NCBI RefSeq assembly: GCF_021698975.1
Contig: NZ_SSXA01000037.1
Location: 1 to 37,173 of the forward strand
Direction of reading: 5' to 3'
DNA: 37,173 bases
Source of the DNA: Blastococcus sp. KM273128
GTDB lineage: Bacteria > Actinomycetota > Actinomycetes > Mycobacteriales > Geodermatophilaceae
Below the pieces are notes generated by a model, which saw only the letters and a program-made list of their open reading frames with translations, ran no database searches and was not told the origin of the DNA. Positions 25,625-34,244 of the stretch are shown here, piece after piece. Positions within the stretch are counted from its first letter, which is position 1; each line of letters starts with the position of its first letter. Both the position numbers and the translations under genes were made by a program.

Positions 25625-28381
25625 GTGGCCACGACAGGCGCCGCCGTTCCCGGGGGTCAGCGCGGTGAGGACCCCCTCACCGACCCGCTGCGCGTCGCCG
25701 CTGCCCGCCGGCTGCTGCTCGAGGTACCGGGGCCGGCCGCCTTCGACCGGTTGTCGGAGCTGGCCGCCCGCCTCCTGGACGTCGGGCACGCCAAGGTCAC
25801 GCTCTTCACCGACCACGACGTCGTCGTGGGCGGGCACGGGCTGCCCGCCGGTGTGGTGGGCGGGCCGGCGCCGCTCACCGGAGCGCTCTCGGCCATCACG
25901 GTCCGCCAGGGCCGGCCGCTGAAGATCGCGGCGGCCGCCGAGGACGCGCGGGTCGCCCAGCTGCCCGCCGTCGTCTCCGGCCAGGTCGGCGCCTACCTGG
26001 GTGCCCCCCTCGTGGCCGCCTCGGGCCAGGTGGTCGGGGCGCTGGCCGTCTACGACCCCGCGCCGCGCGCCTGGTCGGAGGACGCCGCCGAACTGCTGGA
26101 GCAGCTGGCCGCCTCCGTCGTCGCCGAGCTGGAGCTCTCCGCCGCGCAGTCGGCGGTCGGCACCTCGCGGGCCTGGCTCGAGGTGGCCCTGGAGGCCAGC
26201 TCCGTCGGCATCTGGGAGCGCGATCTGCGCACCGGCACCATCCACTGGGACGACCGGTGCGCGGCGCTGTTCGGCCTGGACTCGGCCGTGGACTTCGACT
26301 CGCTGGACGACGTCCTCACCACGCACGTGCACCCTGACGACCACGCCGCCGTCGCCGATGCGATGCGCGTCGCGGTCGAGGAGCGCGGCGACTACACGGT
26401 GGAGTTCCGGGTGCTGCGCGAGGACGGCGCCACCCGCTGGGTGCTGGGCCGGGGCCGGGTGGTGGCGGACGCGACCGGCGCGCCGGCCCGGGTGCTCGGC
26501 ACGGCCGTGGACATCACCGACGCGCGAGGTCAGGCGCAGCGCCGGTTCACCGCGGTGCAGCGGGCCGCCGCCATCGCCGAGGTGGCGGCGGAGCTGGCCA
26601 ACGCCGCACGGCTCGACCAGCTCGCCGACATCGCGCTGCGCGGGGCGCAGGTGCTGGGGGCGGACTCCAGCGCGCTGGCCGTCTTCGACTCCGCGGGCGG
26701 CCCGCTGCGGCTGCGCATGACCGGCAACCTGGTGGCCCTCGTCCAGGCCAGCGCGCCGGACCTCGAGCTGCTCGAGGGCGTCGTCCTGCCGATGGACGAC
26801 GCGCTGCCGGCCCAGCACGCGGCCCGCCACGGGCGCCGGATCCTGCTGGACGACCCCGCCGACGCGGTGGCCCGCTTCCCGGCGCTGGAGCCCGTCGTCG
26901 AGCTGCTCGGGCTGCGGGCGCTGGCCACCATCCCGCTGCGCGTCGAGGGGCGGCTGCTCGGCGCGTTCCTCGTCGTCTGGACCGACGAGCACGACTTCAC
27001 CGGCGACGACGTCGAGGTGCTGGAGGCGCTCGCCGCCCAGATCGCCCTGAGCGTGTCGCGCCTGCAGTCCGAGGCCGAGCGCATCGCGGCGGTGGCGGCG
27101 ATGGCGCAGGCCAACCAGCGCCTGCGGCTGCTCGCGGAGGCGGGCCGGGTGTTCTCCGGCACGCTCGACATCGACCAGCAGATCGGCCGGCTGGCCTCGC
27201 TGGTGCTGCCCGAGCTCGCCGACTGGTGCTGGATCGTGGTCACCGACGAGGCCGGGCGCCTGCACGGGGTCGCCAGCGGCCACCGCGATCCCGCGCGCCG
27301 CGAGGAGGTCCAGACCTACGTGCGGGCGATGGTGGCCGACATGACCGAGGAGTCCGCCGCGCGGCGGGTCACGGCCACCGGTCAGCCCGTGGTGCTGCCG
27401 GCGATCGACTACGACGTCGTGACCCGCGCGCTGCCCGATGCGGGGACCCGCGAGCTCTTCGCGCGGCTCGGGGCGGCCTCGGCGGTCGTGGTGCCGCTCG
27501 TGTCCCGGGGGCAGGCGCTGGGCGCCCTGGGGCTGTTCACCGGTGAGCAGCGCGGTCCGCTGGGCGAGGCGGAGGTGGACACCGCCGTCGAGATCGGCCG
27601 GCGGGCGGGGCTGGCCCTGCACCAGGCGCGGCTGTACGAGCAGCAGCGCGACCTGGCCGACGCGCTGCAGCGCAGCATGCTCACCGAGCCGCCGCAGCCG
27701 GAGCACAGCGAGATCGTCGTCCGGTACGTGCCGGCCGCCGAGGGCGCGGAGATCGGCGGTGACTGGTACGACGCCTTCCTGCAGCGGGGTGGGACGACGG
27801 TGCTCGCGATCGGCGACGTCGTCGGCCACGACACCCGGGCGGCCGCGGCGATGGGCCAGGTCCGCGGGCTGCTGCGGGGGATCAGCTACTCCAGCGGCGG
27901 TTCTCCGGCGGAGGTGCTCACCGAGCTCGACCGCGCGGTGCACGGCCTGGCGCTGAACACGATGGCGACGGCGTTGGTCGCCCAGTTGGAGCCCGAGCCC
28001 GGCGACGAGGCCGGGCGGATGCGGCTGCGCTGGGCCAACGCCGGGCACCCGCCGCCGGTGCTGCTCGCCTCGGACGGGAGCGTGGTGCTCCTCGACGGCA
28101 AGCAGGCCGACCTTCTGCTGGGGGTGGCGCCGGAGACGGAGCGCGAGGACCACGTCGCCGTCCTGACACCGGGGTCGACCGTGCTGCTCTACACCGACGG
28201 GCTGGTCGAGCGACGTGACCGCGACATCGACGCGGGCACCGAGGAGCTGCTGGAGGTGCTCGGCGAGTGCGGCGGGTTCCCGCTCGACGAGCTGTGCGAC
28301 CGGGTGCTGCGGCAGATGATCCGGCCCGACGCCGAGGACGACGTCGCCGTGCTCGCCGTCCGCCTGCGTCCCGAGGCCTGA
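25625..28381 (+). CDS. GAF-PAS-GAF-GAF-PP2C (SpoIIE-type) serine/threonine phosphatase
   Basis: 918-aa soluble signalling phosphatase. Order: GAF (about 20-170), PAS with a PAC-type end (about 182-300, VDITDARG), GAF (about 315-480), GAF (about 500-670), and a PPM/SpoIIE domain (about 680-918). Metal-binding acids are in GGDWYDAF (Asp713, Asp716), IGDVVGHD (Asp731, Asp736) and AEDDVAVL (Asp905, Asp906). In actinobacteria such proteins usually dephosphorylate anti-anti-sigma factors to release stress sigma factors; no STAS or anti-sigma gene is adjacent. The GTG start has GGAGG upstream; a much longer reading frame upstream is an artefact of the EAL gene's opposite strand. Confidence 0.94.
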   Translation: MATTGAAVPGGQRGEDPLTDPLRVAAARRLLLEVPGPAAFDRLSELAARLLDVGHAKVTLFTDHDVVVGGHGLPAGVVGGPAPLTGALSAITVRQGRPLKIAAAAEDARVAQLPAVVSGQVGAYLGAPLVAASGQVVGALAVYDPAPRAWSEDAAELLEQLAASVVAELELSAAQSAVGTSRAWLEVALEASSVGIWERDLRTGTIHWDDRCAALFGLDSAVDFDSLDDVLTTHVHPDDHAAVADAMRVAVEERGDYTVEFRVLREDGATRWVLGRGRVVADATGAPARVLGTAVDITDARGQAQRRFTAVQRAAAIAEVAAELANAARLDQLADIALRGAQVLGADSSALAVFDSAGGPLRLRMTGNLVALVQASAPDLELLEGVVLPMDDALPAQHAARHGRRILLDDPADAVARFPALEPVVELLGLRALATIPLRVEGRLLGAFLVVWTDEHDFTGDDVEVLEALAAQIALSVSRLQSEAERIAAVAAMAQANQRLRLLAEAGRVFSGTLDIDQQIGRLASLVLPELADWCWIVVTDEAGRLHGVASGHRDPARREEVQTYVRAMVADMTEESAARRVTATGQPVVLPAIDYDVVTRALPDAGTRELFARLGAASAVVVPLVSRGQALGALGLFTGEQRGPLGEAEVDTAVEIGRRAGLALHQARLYEQQRDLADALQRSMLTEPPQPEHSEIVVRYVPAAEGAEIGGDWYDAFLQRGGTTVLAIGDVVGHDTRAAAAMGQVRGLLRGISYSSGGSPAEVLTELDRAVHGLALNTMATALVAQLEPEPGDEAGRMRLRWANAGHPPPVLLASDGSVVLLDGKQADLLLGVAPETEREDHVAVLTPGSTVLLYTDGLVERRDRDIDAGTEELLEVLGECGGFPLDELCDRVLRQMIRPDAEDDVAVLAVRLRPEA

Positions 28382-28445
28382 CGCCGGCGGGACGCCCCTG
28401 GCGCCGGGTCGGCCCGGTGAGCTCGCATGAGGTGTCCGGCGCAGT

Positions 28446-28478
28446 AGGGCTCTGCCCACACGGGCGGGGCAGAGCCCT
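28446..28478 (+). terminator. GCTCTGCCC hairpin, copy 2, after the PP2C gene
   Basis: AGGGCTCTGCCC (28446-28457) and GGGCAGAGCCCT (28467-28478) form a perfect 12-bp stem with a 9-nt loop. It lies about 65 nt after the PP2C stop and shares its left arm with the hairpin at 2015-2054. Confidence 0.6.
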
Positions 28479-28501
28479 CGTGCGCCGGGATGAAGGTGCT
28501 G

Positions 28502-28623
28502 GGGAACGGCCCCCGTGCAGGGCCCGGTCCGAGCGTGCGAGGACCGGGGGGAGCGACCGGCTGGAACGGCCCCTCTGCAGGGTCCCGCCGCGAGCTTGCG
28601 AGCGACGGGGAGCAGAGGGGTCC
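28502..28623. repeat. Two tandem GGAACGGCCCC units between convergent genes
   Basis: Units start at 28503 and 28563 and share GGAACGGCCCC, TGCAGGG, CGAGC and TGCGAG. The second unit also folds: GGCCCCTCTGC near its start pairs with GCAGAGGGG-CC at its end, next to the acyl-CoA oxidase-like stop codon. It probably serves as a bidirectional terminator; from memory, similar units recur in Geodermatophilaceae genomes. Confidence 0.55.
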
Positions 28624-28625
28624 TT

Positions 28626-30677
28626 CTACTGGCCCGGCGGGACCTCCACGGCGGTCGCGGTGCCCTCGGGGGTGTGGCTGCCCTGCTCCGCCCGCAGCTC
28701 GGCGTCACGCGCGGCCATCGCCTCCTGCCGGCCCGGCTCCTCCTCCAGGATCGCCGCCGCCTTCCACCCGGCCGGGATGGCGAACCCGTCCACCAGCGTG
28801 GTCATGTGCGGCCGCAGCTCCTTGAGCAGTCCGTTCACCGTCGCCGTCAGCGTCTTGGCGCGCGCGGGGGTGAGCTGCCCGTGCTCGAGGAACCAGCCCT
28901 TGTCCTCCTCGATGGTGCTCAGCGCGTACAGGTCGCAGACCGTGTCGAGGAGCGCCTTGGCCGCCGGGTCCGTGGTGCGGTCGACGGCGTCCACGAACGC
29001 CTCGAGCACGATCCGGTCGATGTGCGTGCGCGCCGTCTTGAGCACGTGGTCCTGGACGTCGTTGAACACGTCGAACGGGGCCATGCCGTCGGTCGCCGAG
29101 TTCTTCCGCAGCCGCCGGATCGCCCCCTCCAGCGTGTGCTTCTCGCGGAACTCCAGCATCTTCAGCTGCCAGCCCCGGTCGAGCATCGGCACCTCGTCGT
29201 CCCGGCCGGGGACGGCGTCGACCAGCCGCTGGATGAGCGCGCGCGCCGCCGTCCGCTCCAGCACCGTCTCGCGCACCATGTCGGCCACGAAGCCGACCCG
29301 GCCCCAGCCGTCGAGGGAGCCGAAGGCGTCGCGGTAACCGGTGAGCAGCCCCTTGGCCACCAGCTGCAGCAGGACGGTGTTGTCGCCCTCGAAGGTGGTG
29401 AACACGTCGGTGTCCGCCTTGAGGTGCGGCAGCCGGTTCTCCTGCAGGTAGCCCGCGCCGCCGCACGCCTCGCGGCACATCTGGATGGTGCTGGTGGCGT
29501 GCCACGTCTGGGCGGCCTTGAGCCCGGCGGCGCGGGACTCCAGCTCCCGCTGGGCCGTCTCGTCGACCTCCTCGCCGTGCTCGTGCACCGCCGTCTGGAT
29601 GTCGTGCATGGTGCTGACCAGCTCGCTCTGGGCGAAGTGCAGCGCGTAGGTCTTCGCGAGCGCCGGGAGCAGCTTGCGCTGGTGCACGAGGTAGTCGTTG
29701 ATGACGATCTCGCGTTCCTCGCCGGGGGCGGCGAACTGGCGGCGGGCGTTGCCGTACCGGACGGCGATGTCCAGCGCGAGCTTGGTGGCCGACGCCGCGG
29801 AGCCGCCGACGCTGACCCGGCCGCGCACGAGTGTGCCCAGCATGGTGAAGAAGCGCCGGGTCTCGTTCTCGATGCTCGAGGTGTAGGTGCCGTCCTCGGC
29901 CACCTGGCCGTAGCGGTCGAGCAGCATGTCGCGCGGGACGCTGACGTGGTCGAAGGTGAGCCGACCGTTGTCGACGCCGAGCAGGCCGGCCTTCGGGCCG
30001 TCGTCGCCGATGGTGACGCCCGGCATCGGGTTGCCGTCCTCGTCGCGGATCGGCACCAGCCACGCGTGCACGCCGTGGTTCTTGCCCTGGGTGACGAGCT
30101 GGGCGAAGACGACCGCCATCCGGCCGTCCTTCGCCGCGTTGCCGATGTAGTCCTTGCGCGCGGCCTCGTGCGGGGTGTGCAGGTCGAAGGTCTGCGTCGC
30201 CGGGTCGTAGGTGCAGGTGGTGCGCAGCTGCTGGACGTCGGAGCCGTGCCCGGTCTCGGTCATGGCGAAGCAACCGGGCAGGTCGAAGTTCATGATGCCG
30301 GGCAGGTAGGCCTCGTGGTGCCGGCGCGTGCCGAGCAGCTGCACGGCGCCGCCGAACAGGCCCCACTGGACGCCGGCCTTGACCATGAGCGAGAGGTCGA
30401 CGAAGGCCAGCATCTCGATCGAGGTGACCGAGCCGCCGGCGTCGGCCTCGCCGCCGAACTCCTTGGGGAAGCCGAGGGTGACCCGGCCGGACTCGGCCAG
30501 CTTCGCCGCCATGCGGGTCACCCGCTCCCGCGCCTCGGTCGTCGACTCGCCGTAGACCGGCAGCATCTCCGGGTCGTGCAGGTTCTCGCGGGCGTCCCGG
30601 CGCACGTGCGCCCAGCGGCCGTCGAGCGCCTCCTGGAGGCGGGCGGGGTCGACCGTGGGGGGCAGGGTGCTCGTCAC
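28626..30677 (-). CDS. Acyl-CoA dehydrogenase of acyl-CoA oxidase-like type
   Basis: 683-aa flavoprotein, much longer than classical acyl-CoA dehydrogenases (about 380 aa) and similar in design to peroxisomal acyl-CoA oxidases. MTETGHGSD (139-147) contacts flavin and substrate, GGAGYLQENR is in the middle domain, and TFEGDN contains the likely catalytic base Glu430. A C-terminal helical extension of about 200 residues follows. It introduces the trans-2 double bond in acyl-CoA; whether O2 or an electron-transfer flavoprotein accepts the electrons cannot be read from sequence. The GTG start overlaps the TetR stop (GTGA) and has GAGGAGG upstream, so it is cotranscribed with the regulator. Confidence 0.92.
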   Translation of the reverse strand: MTSTLPPTVDPARLQEALDGRWAHVRRDARENLHDPEMLPVYGESTTEARERVTRMAAKLAESGRVTLGFPKEFGGEADAGGSVTSIEMLAFVDLSLMVKAGVQWGLFGGAVQLLGTRRHHEAYLPGIMNFDLPGCFAMTETGHGSDVQQLRTTCTYDPATQTFDLHTPHEAARKDYIGNAAKDGRMAVVFAQLVTQGKNHGVHAWLVPIRDEDGNPMPGVTIGDDGPKAGLLGVDNGRLTFDHVSVPRDMLLDRYGQVAEDGTYTSSIENETRRFFTMLGTLVRGRVSVGGSAASATKLALDIAVRYGNARRQFAAPGEEREIVINDYLVHQRKLLPALAKTYALHFAQSELVSTMHDIQTAVHEHGEEVDETAQRELESRAAGLKAAQTWHATSTIQMCREACGGAGYLQENRLPHLKADTDVFTTFEGDNTVLLQLVAKGLLTGYRDAFGSLDGWGRVGFVADMVRETVLERTAARALIQRLVDAVPGRDDEVPMLDRGWQLKMLEFREKHTLEGAIRRLRKNSATDGMAPFDVFNDVQDHVLKTARTHIDRIVLEAFVDAVDRTTDPAAKALLDTVCDLYALSTIEEDKGWFLEHGQLTPARAKTLTATVNGLLKELRPHMTTLVDGFAIPAGWKAAAILEEEPGRQEAMAARDAELRAEQGSHTPEGTATAVEVPPGQ

Positions 30678-31420
30678 AGGTCCTCCTCGGGGGGTTCGGG
30701 GGTCACGACGCCGGAGAGTCCGGCCCAGGCGAGATCGGTGAGGTGTGCGGCGAGGTCGCGGCGCGGCATGGGGCGGCCGGCCCGCAGCCACCAGTCGGCG
30801 GCGGCGCGGACCAGGCCGACGACGGCGTGGCCCCAGGGCGCGGCGGTCACCGGGTCGCGGCCGGCCCGGTGGAGCGCGGGGGCCAGGATCGCGGCCGCCT
30901 GCTCGCCGACGAGGTCGGACAGGCCGGTGATCGGGTCGTCGGCGTCGGCCGGACCCGGCGGGGGGTGCACGACGAAGCGGTAGAGCTCCGGGTCGGCCTC
31001 GAGGAAGGCCAGGTAGGCCTCGATCGCGGCACCGAGCATGTCGCGCGGCTGGTCGGAGCTGGTCATCGCCGCGCGCAGCGTCGGGACGAGCTGCCCGGCG
31101 ACCCGGGTGCAGACGGCGGCGTGCAGGTCGCCGCGGTCGGCGAAGTGGCGGTAGACGACGGTCTTGCTGGTGCCGGCGACCGCGGCGATCTCGTCCATGC
31201 CCACACCGGCGCCGTGCCGGCCGACGGCGACGACCGCCGCGTCCACCAGGGCTGCCCGGCGGGCCCGGCGGTGCTCGTCCCACCGCGAGTCGCGGCGGTC
31301 GCGGGGGACCCCCGACCGGGCGGCGCTCGACCCGGACCGGTGCTCGGCGCGCCCCTGCCCACCCCCGCCGGCCGCGCTGCGGCGCCCGGCCGGGGCAGCC
31401 GCCTCCGCGGGCGGGTCCAT
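30674..31420 (-). CDS. TetR-family transcriptional regulator
   Basis: 248-aa repressor. A poorly ordered Ala/Gly/Arg-rich N-terminus of about 50 residues precedes the HTH (about 58-102: ALVDAAVVAVGRHG, MDEIAAVAGTSKTVVYRHFADRGDL). The C-terminal ligand domain is generic. It shares an operon with the acyl-CoA oxidase-like gene and is divergent from thiolase, so it probably represses both units and senses an acyl-CoA (inference). The start is uncertain: ATG 31420 has GGAGG very close, and GTG 31435 would suit a leaderless mRNA with TACCGT upstream. Confidence 0.9.
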   Translation of the reverse strand: MDPPAEAAAPAGRRSAAGGGGQGRAEHRSGSSAARSGVPRDRRDSRWDEHRRARRAALVDAAVVAVGRHGAGVGMDEIAAVAGTSKTVVYRHFADRGDLHAAVCTRVAGQLVPTLRAAMTSSDQPRDMLGAAIEAYLAFLEADPELYRFVVHPPPGPADADDPITGLSDLVGEQAAAILAPALHRAGRDPVTAAPWGHAVVGLVRAAADWWLRAGRPMPRRDLAAHLTDLAWAGLSGVVTPEPPEEDL

Positions 31421-31444
31421 CGCCTCCGGTCTCACGGCACCGAC

Positions 31445-31466
31445 GGTACCGGGTACTGTCGGTACC
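31445..31466. promoter_or_regulatory. GGTACC-box candidate TetR operator
   Basis: Two GGTACC boxes (31445-31450 and 31461-31466), 16 bp apart, flank a central GGGTAC. They lie in the short space between the TetR gene and the divergent thiolase gene, over the likely promoters. Position and spacing fit an autoregulatory TetR operator controlling both directions. Confidence 0.5.
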
Positions 31467-31496
31467 GGCCACCCATCCCCCACTTCGGAGGTCCCC

Positions 31497-32783
31497 ATGG
31501 CTGACAGCACGAGGCGCCGGGCGGCGATCGTCGGCGGCAACCGGATCCCGTTCGCGCGGTCGAACTCCGCCTACGCCCAGGCGTCCAACCAGGACATGCT
31601 CACCGCCACCCTCGACGGGCTGGTCGCCCGTTTCGGTCTGCAGGGCGAGTCGGTGGGGGAGGTCGTCGCCGGCGCCGTCCTCAAGCACGCGCGGGACTTC
31701 AACCTCACCCGCGAGGCGGTGCTGGGCTCCAGGCTCGCACCGACGACCCCCGCCTACGACGTGCAGCAGGCCTGCGGCACGGGGCTCGAGGCGGCGGTCC
31801 TCGTCGCCAACAAGATCGCGCTGGGGCAGATCGAGTCCGGCATCGCCGGCGGCGTGGACACCACCTCCGACGCCCCGCTCGCGGTCGGGGACGACCTCCG
31901 CCGCACCCTCATCTCGCTCAACAACGCCAGGACCGTCGGCGACCGGCTCAAGGCGCTCGCCCGCATCCGCCCCGGCCAGCTGGTGCCCGAGATCCCGCGC
32001 AACGCCGAGCCGCGCACCGGCCTGGCCATGGGTGACCACGCCGCGATCACCGCGGCCGAGTGGGAGATCGGCCGGGAGGAGCAGGACGAGCTCGCCGCCC
32101 GCTCGCACCAGCGCATGGCCGCCGCCTACGACCGCGGCTTCTTCGACGACCTGGTGACGCCGTTCCTCGGCCTCGCCCGCGACAACAACCTGCGCCCCGA
32201 CTCCAGCGTGGAGAAGCTCGCGAAGCTCAAGCCGGTCTTCGGCACCGGCGAGGGCGCCACGATGACGGCCGGCAACTCGACGCCGCTCACCGACGGCGCG
32301 TCGGCGGTGCTGCTCGCCTCCGACGAGTGGGCGCGGGCCAAGGGGCTGCCGGTGCTCGCCCACCTGGTCGACGCGCAGACCGCCGCCGTCGACTACGTGC
32401 ACGGCGGCGAGGGGCTGCTCATGGCGCCGGTCTACGCCGTGCCGGTGATGCTGGCCCGCAACGGCCTCACCCTGCAGGACTTCGACTTCTACGAGATCCA
32501 CGAGGCGTTCGCGTCCACGGTCCTCGCGACGATGAAGGCCTGGGAGGACGAGGCGTTCTGCAAGGAGAAGCTGGGCCTGGACGCGCCGCTGGGCGCCATC
32601 GACCGCGCCAAGCTCAACGTCAACGGCTCCTCGCTGGCGGCCGGGCACCCCTTCGCCGCGACCGGCGGGCGCATCGTGGCCAGCCTGGCCAAGATGCTGC
32701 ACGAGGCCGGCCCGGGCAAGCGCGGCCTGATCTCCGTCTGCGCCGCCGGCGGCCAGGGCGTCGTCGCCATCCTCGAGTCCTGA
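31497..32783 (+). CDS. Thiolase (acetyl-CoA acyltransferase, FadA2/FadI-like)
   Basis: 428-aa thiolase. The acyl-accepting cysteine is Cys93 in QQACGTGLEA, and the C-terminal catalytic residues are His384 in AAGHPFAATGG and Cys415 in CAAGGQG. The order thiolase, FabG4-type reductase, MaoC hydratase recalls M. tuberculosis fadA2 (Rv0243), fabG4 (Rv0242c) and htdX (Rv0241c). It cleaves or forms 3-ketoacyl-CoA. The ATG has GGAGG five bases upstream. It is the first gene of the plus-strand unit and divergent from the TetR/oxidase pair. The 104-bp gap to the next gene contains a repeat element. Confidence 0.94.
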   Translation: MADSTRRRAAIVGGNRIPFARSNSAYAQASNQDMLTATLDGLVARFGLQGESVGEVVAGAVLKHARDFNLTREAVLGSRLAPTTPAYDVQQACGTGLEAAVLVANKIALGQIESGIAGGVDTTSDAPLAVGDDLRRTLISLNNARTVGDRLKALARIRPGQLVPEIPRNAEPRTGLAMGDHAAITAAEWEIGREEQDELAARSHQRMAAAYDRGFFDDLVTPFLGLARDNNLRPDSSVEKLAKLKPVFGTGEGATMTAGNSTPLTDGASAVLLASDEWARAKGLPVLAHLVDAQTAAVDYVHGGEGLLMAPVYAVPVMLARNGLTLQDFDFYEIHEAFASTVLATMKAWEDEAFCKEKLGLDAPLGAIDRAKLNVNGSSLAAGHPFAATGGRIVASLAKMLHEAGPGKRGLISVCAAGGQGVVAILES

Positions 32784-32789
32784 CCCCTC

Positions 32790-32866
32790 CCGGCGTTTTG
32801 TGCACATAACGCCCACGGACGGACGTCGCGTCGTCCACTGACCGGCGTTATGTGCACAAAAGGCCC
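32790..32866. repeat. Dispersed GTGCAC inverted repeat, copy 3, inside an operon
   Basis: CGGCGTTTTGTGCACATAAC (from 32790) is matched in reverse by CCGGCGTTATGTGCACAAAAGG (about 32842-32863). It begins 7 nt after the thiolase stop and ends about 22 nt before the FabG4-like start, with the Shine-Dalgarno just beyond it. If it terminates, it would attenuate downstream expression; if not, it is a neutral insert. Confidence 0.72.
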
Positions 32867-32887
32867 CCCTCGGAAGGAGCCCCTCCA

Positions 32888-34243
32888 GTGGCTGACTGGT
32901 ACACGACCTTCGCCAACTCCGGCTTCGGCACCACGATCACCAAGCAGCTGGGCCTGCCGCGCCCGGTCGAGCTGCGCCGCTACGAGCCGGGCGAGCCCCT
33001 GCTCCCCGGTGCGGTGGTCGTCGGCTCGGCCGGCGCCGGGCGGCTCCGCGACACCGTCACCGCCGTCCTCCGCGACGCCGGGGTGATGGTGCAGTCGCCG
33101 GTGACCGCCGACGGCGCGACCGACGGCGGGAAGCTGGGTGCGGTGGTCCTGGACGCCACCGGGCTCACCTCCCCGGCCGACCTGACCGGCGCCCACGACT
33201 TCCTCGCGCCGGCCATCAAGCGGCTGCGCGCCTCCGGTCGGGTGCTCGTCCTGGCCGACCCGCCGGTGGAGGCGGCCACCCCGGCGCAGGCCGCGGCGCG
33301 CCAGGCGGTGGACGGGCTGGTCCGCTCCATCGGCAAGGAGCTCCTGAACGGGTCGACGGCGAACGCCCTCTTCGTGCCCGAGGGCGCCGAGGCCTCGCTC
33401 ACCGCTCCGCTCCACTTCTTCCTCTCCGGGCGCTCGGCCTACGTCGACGGCCAGCTGCTCACCGTCTCGGCGGCCGACGTCCCGGCCAACGCCGACGACG
33501 TGACACCGCTGGCCGGCAAGGTCGCCGTCGTCACGGGCGCGGCGCGCGGCATCGGCGCCGCCATCGCGCGGGTGCTGGCCCGGGACGGCGCCCACGTGGT
33601 CGCCGTCGACGTCCCGGCCGCCGGGGACGCGCTCGCCGAGGTGGCCAACGGGATCGGCGGGACGGCGCTGCAGCTGGACATCACCGCCGCCGACGCGCCG
33701 CAGCGGCTGGTCGAGCACCTGCGCGAGCGGCACGGCGGTGTCGACGTCGTCGTGCACAACGCCGGCATCACCCGCGACAAGCTGCTCGTGAACATGGACG
33801 CCACCCGGTGGAACACCGTCATGGCGGTCAACCTGCAGGCGCAGCTGGACATCACCCAGGCGCTGCTGGACGCCGACGGGCTGCTCCGGGACGGTGCGCG
33901 GGTCGTCTGCGTCTCCTCGCAGTCGGGCATCGCCGGCAACCGGGGCCAGACGAACTACGCGGCGAGCAAGGCCGGCGTCATCGGCATGGTGCGCGCCTGG
34001 GCGCCGGAGTTCGCGTCCCGCGGGGCCACCATCAACGCCGTCGCACCGGGGTTCATCGTCACCGAGATGACCGCCAAGATGCCCTTCGGCACCCGGGAGA
34101 TCGGGTCGCGGATCAACTCGCTGCAGCAGGGCGGGCTGCCGGTCGACGTCGCCGAGACCATCGCCTGGCTGGCGCAGCCGGCCAGCGCCGGGGTCAACGG
34201 CCAGACCGTGCGGGTCTGCGGCCAGTCGATGCTGGGGGCCTGA
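32888..34243 (+). CDS. fabG4: 3-oxoacyl-(ACP/CoA) reductase, high-molecular-weight FabG4 type
   Basis: 451-aa protein with two parts: an N-terminal flavodoxin-like, non-catalytic domain (about 1-200) and a C-terminal short-chain dehydrogenase (about 205-451). NAD(H) motif TGAARGIG, NNAG-equivalent HNAG (290-293), and catalytic Ser344, Tyr357, Lys361 (SSQSGIAGNRGQTNYAASK). Length and both domains match mycobacterial FabG4 (454 aa), which reduces 3-ketoacyl-CoA with NADH. GTG start at ADWYTTF with GGAAGGAG upstream; a longer ATG reading into the repeat is rejected. The hydratase gene follows after 1 nt. Confidence 0.93.
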   Translation: MADWYTTFANSGFGTTITKQLGLPRPVELRRYEPGEPLLPGAVVVGSAGAGRLRDTVTAVLRDAGVMVQSPVTADGATDGGKLGAVVLDATGLTSPADLTGAHDFLAPAIKRLRASGRVLVLADPPVEAATPAQAAARQAVDGLVRSIGKELLNGSTANALFVPEGAEASLTAPLHFFLSGRSAYVDGQLLTVSAADVPANADDVTPLAGKVAVVTGAARGIGAAIARVLARDGAHVVAVDVPAAGDALAEVANGIGGTALQLDITAADAPQRLVEHLRERHGGVDVVVHNAGITRDKLLVNMDATRWNTVMAVNLQAQLDITQALLDADGLLRDGARVVCVSSQSGIAGNRGQTNYAASKAGVIGMVRAWAPEFASRGATINAVAPGFIVTEMTAKMPFGTREIGSRINSLQQGGLPVDVAETIAWLAQPASAGVNGQTVRVCGQSMLGA

Positions 34244-34244
34244 G

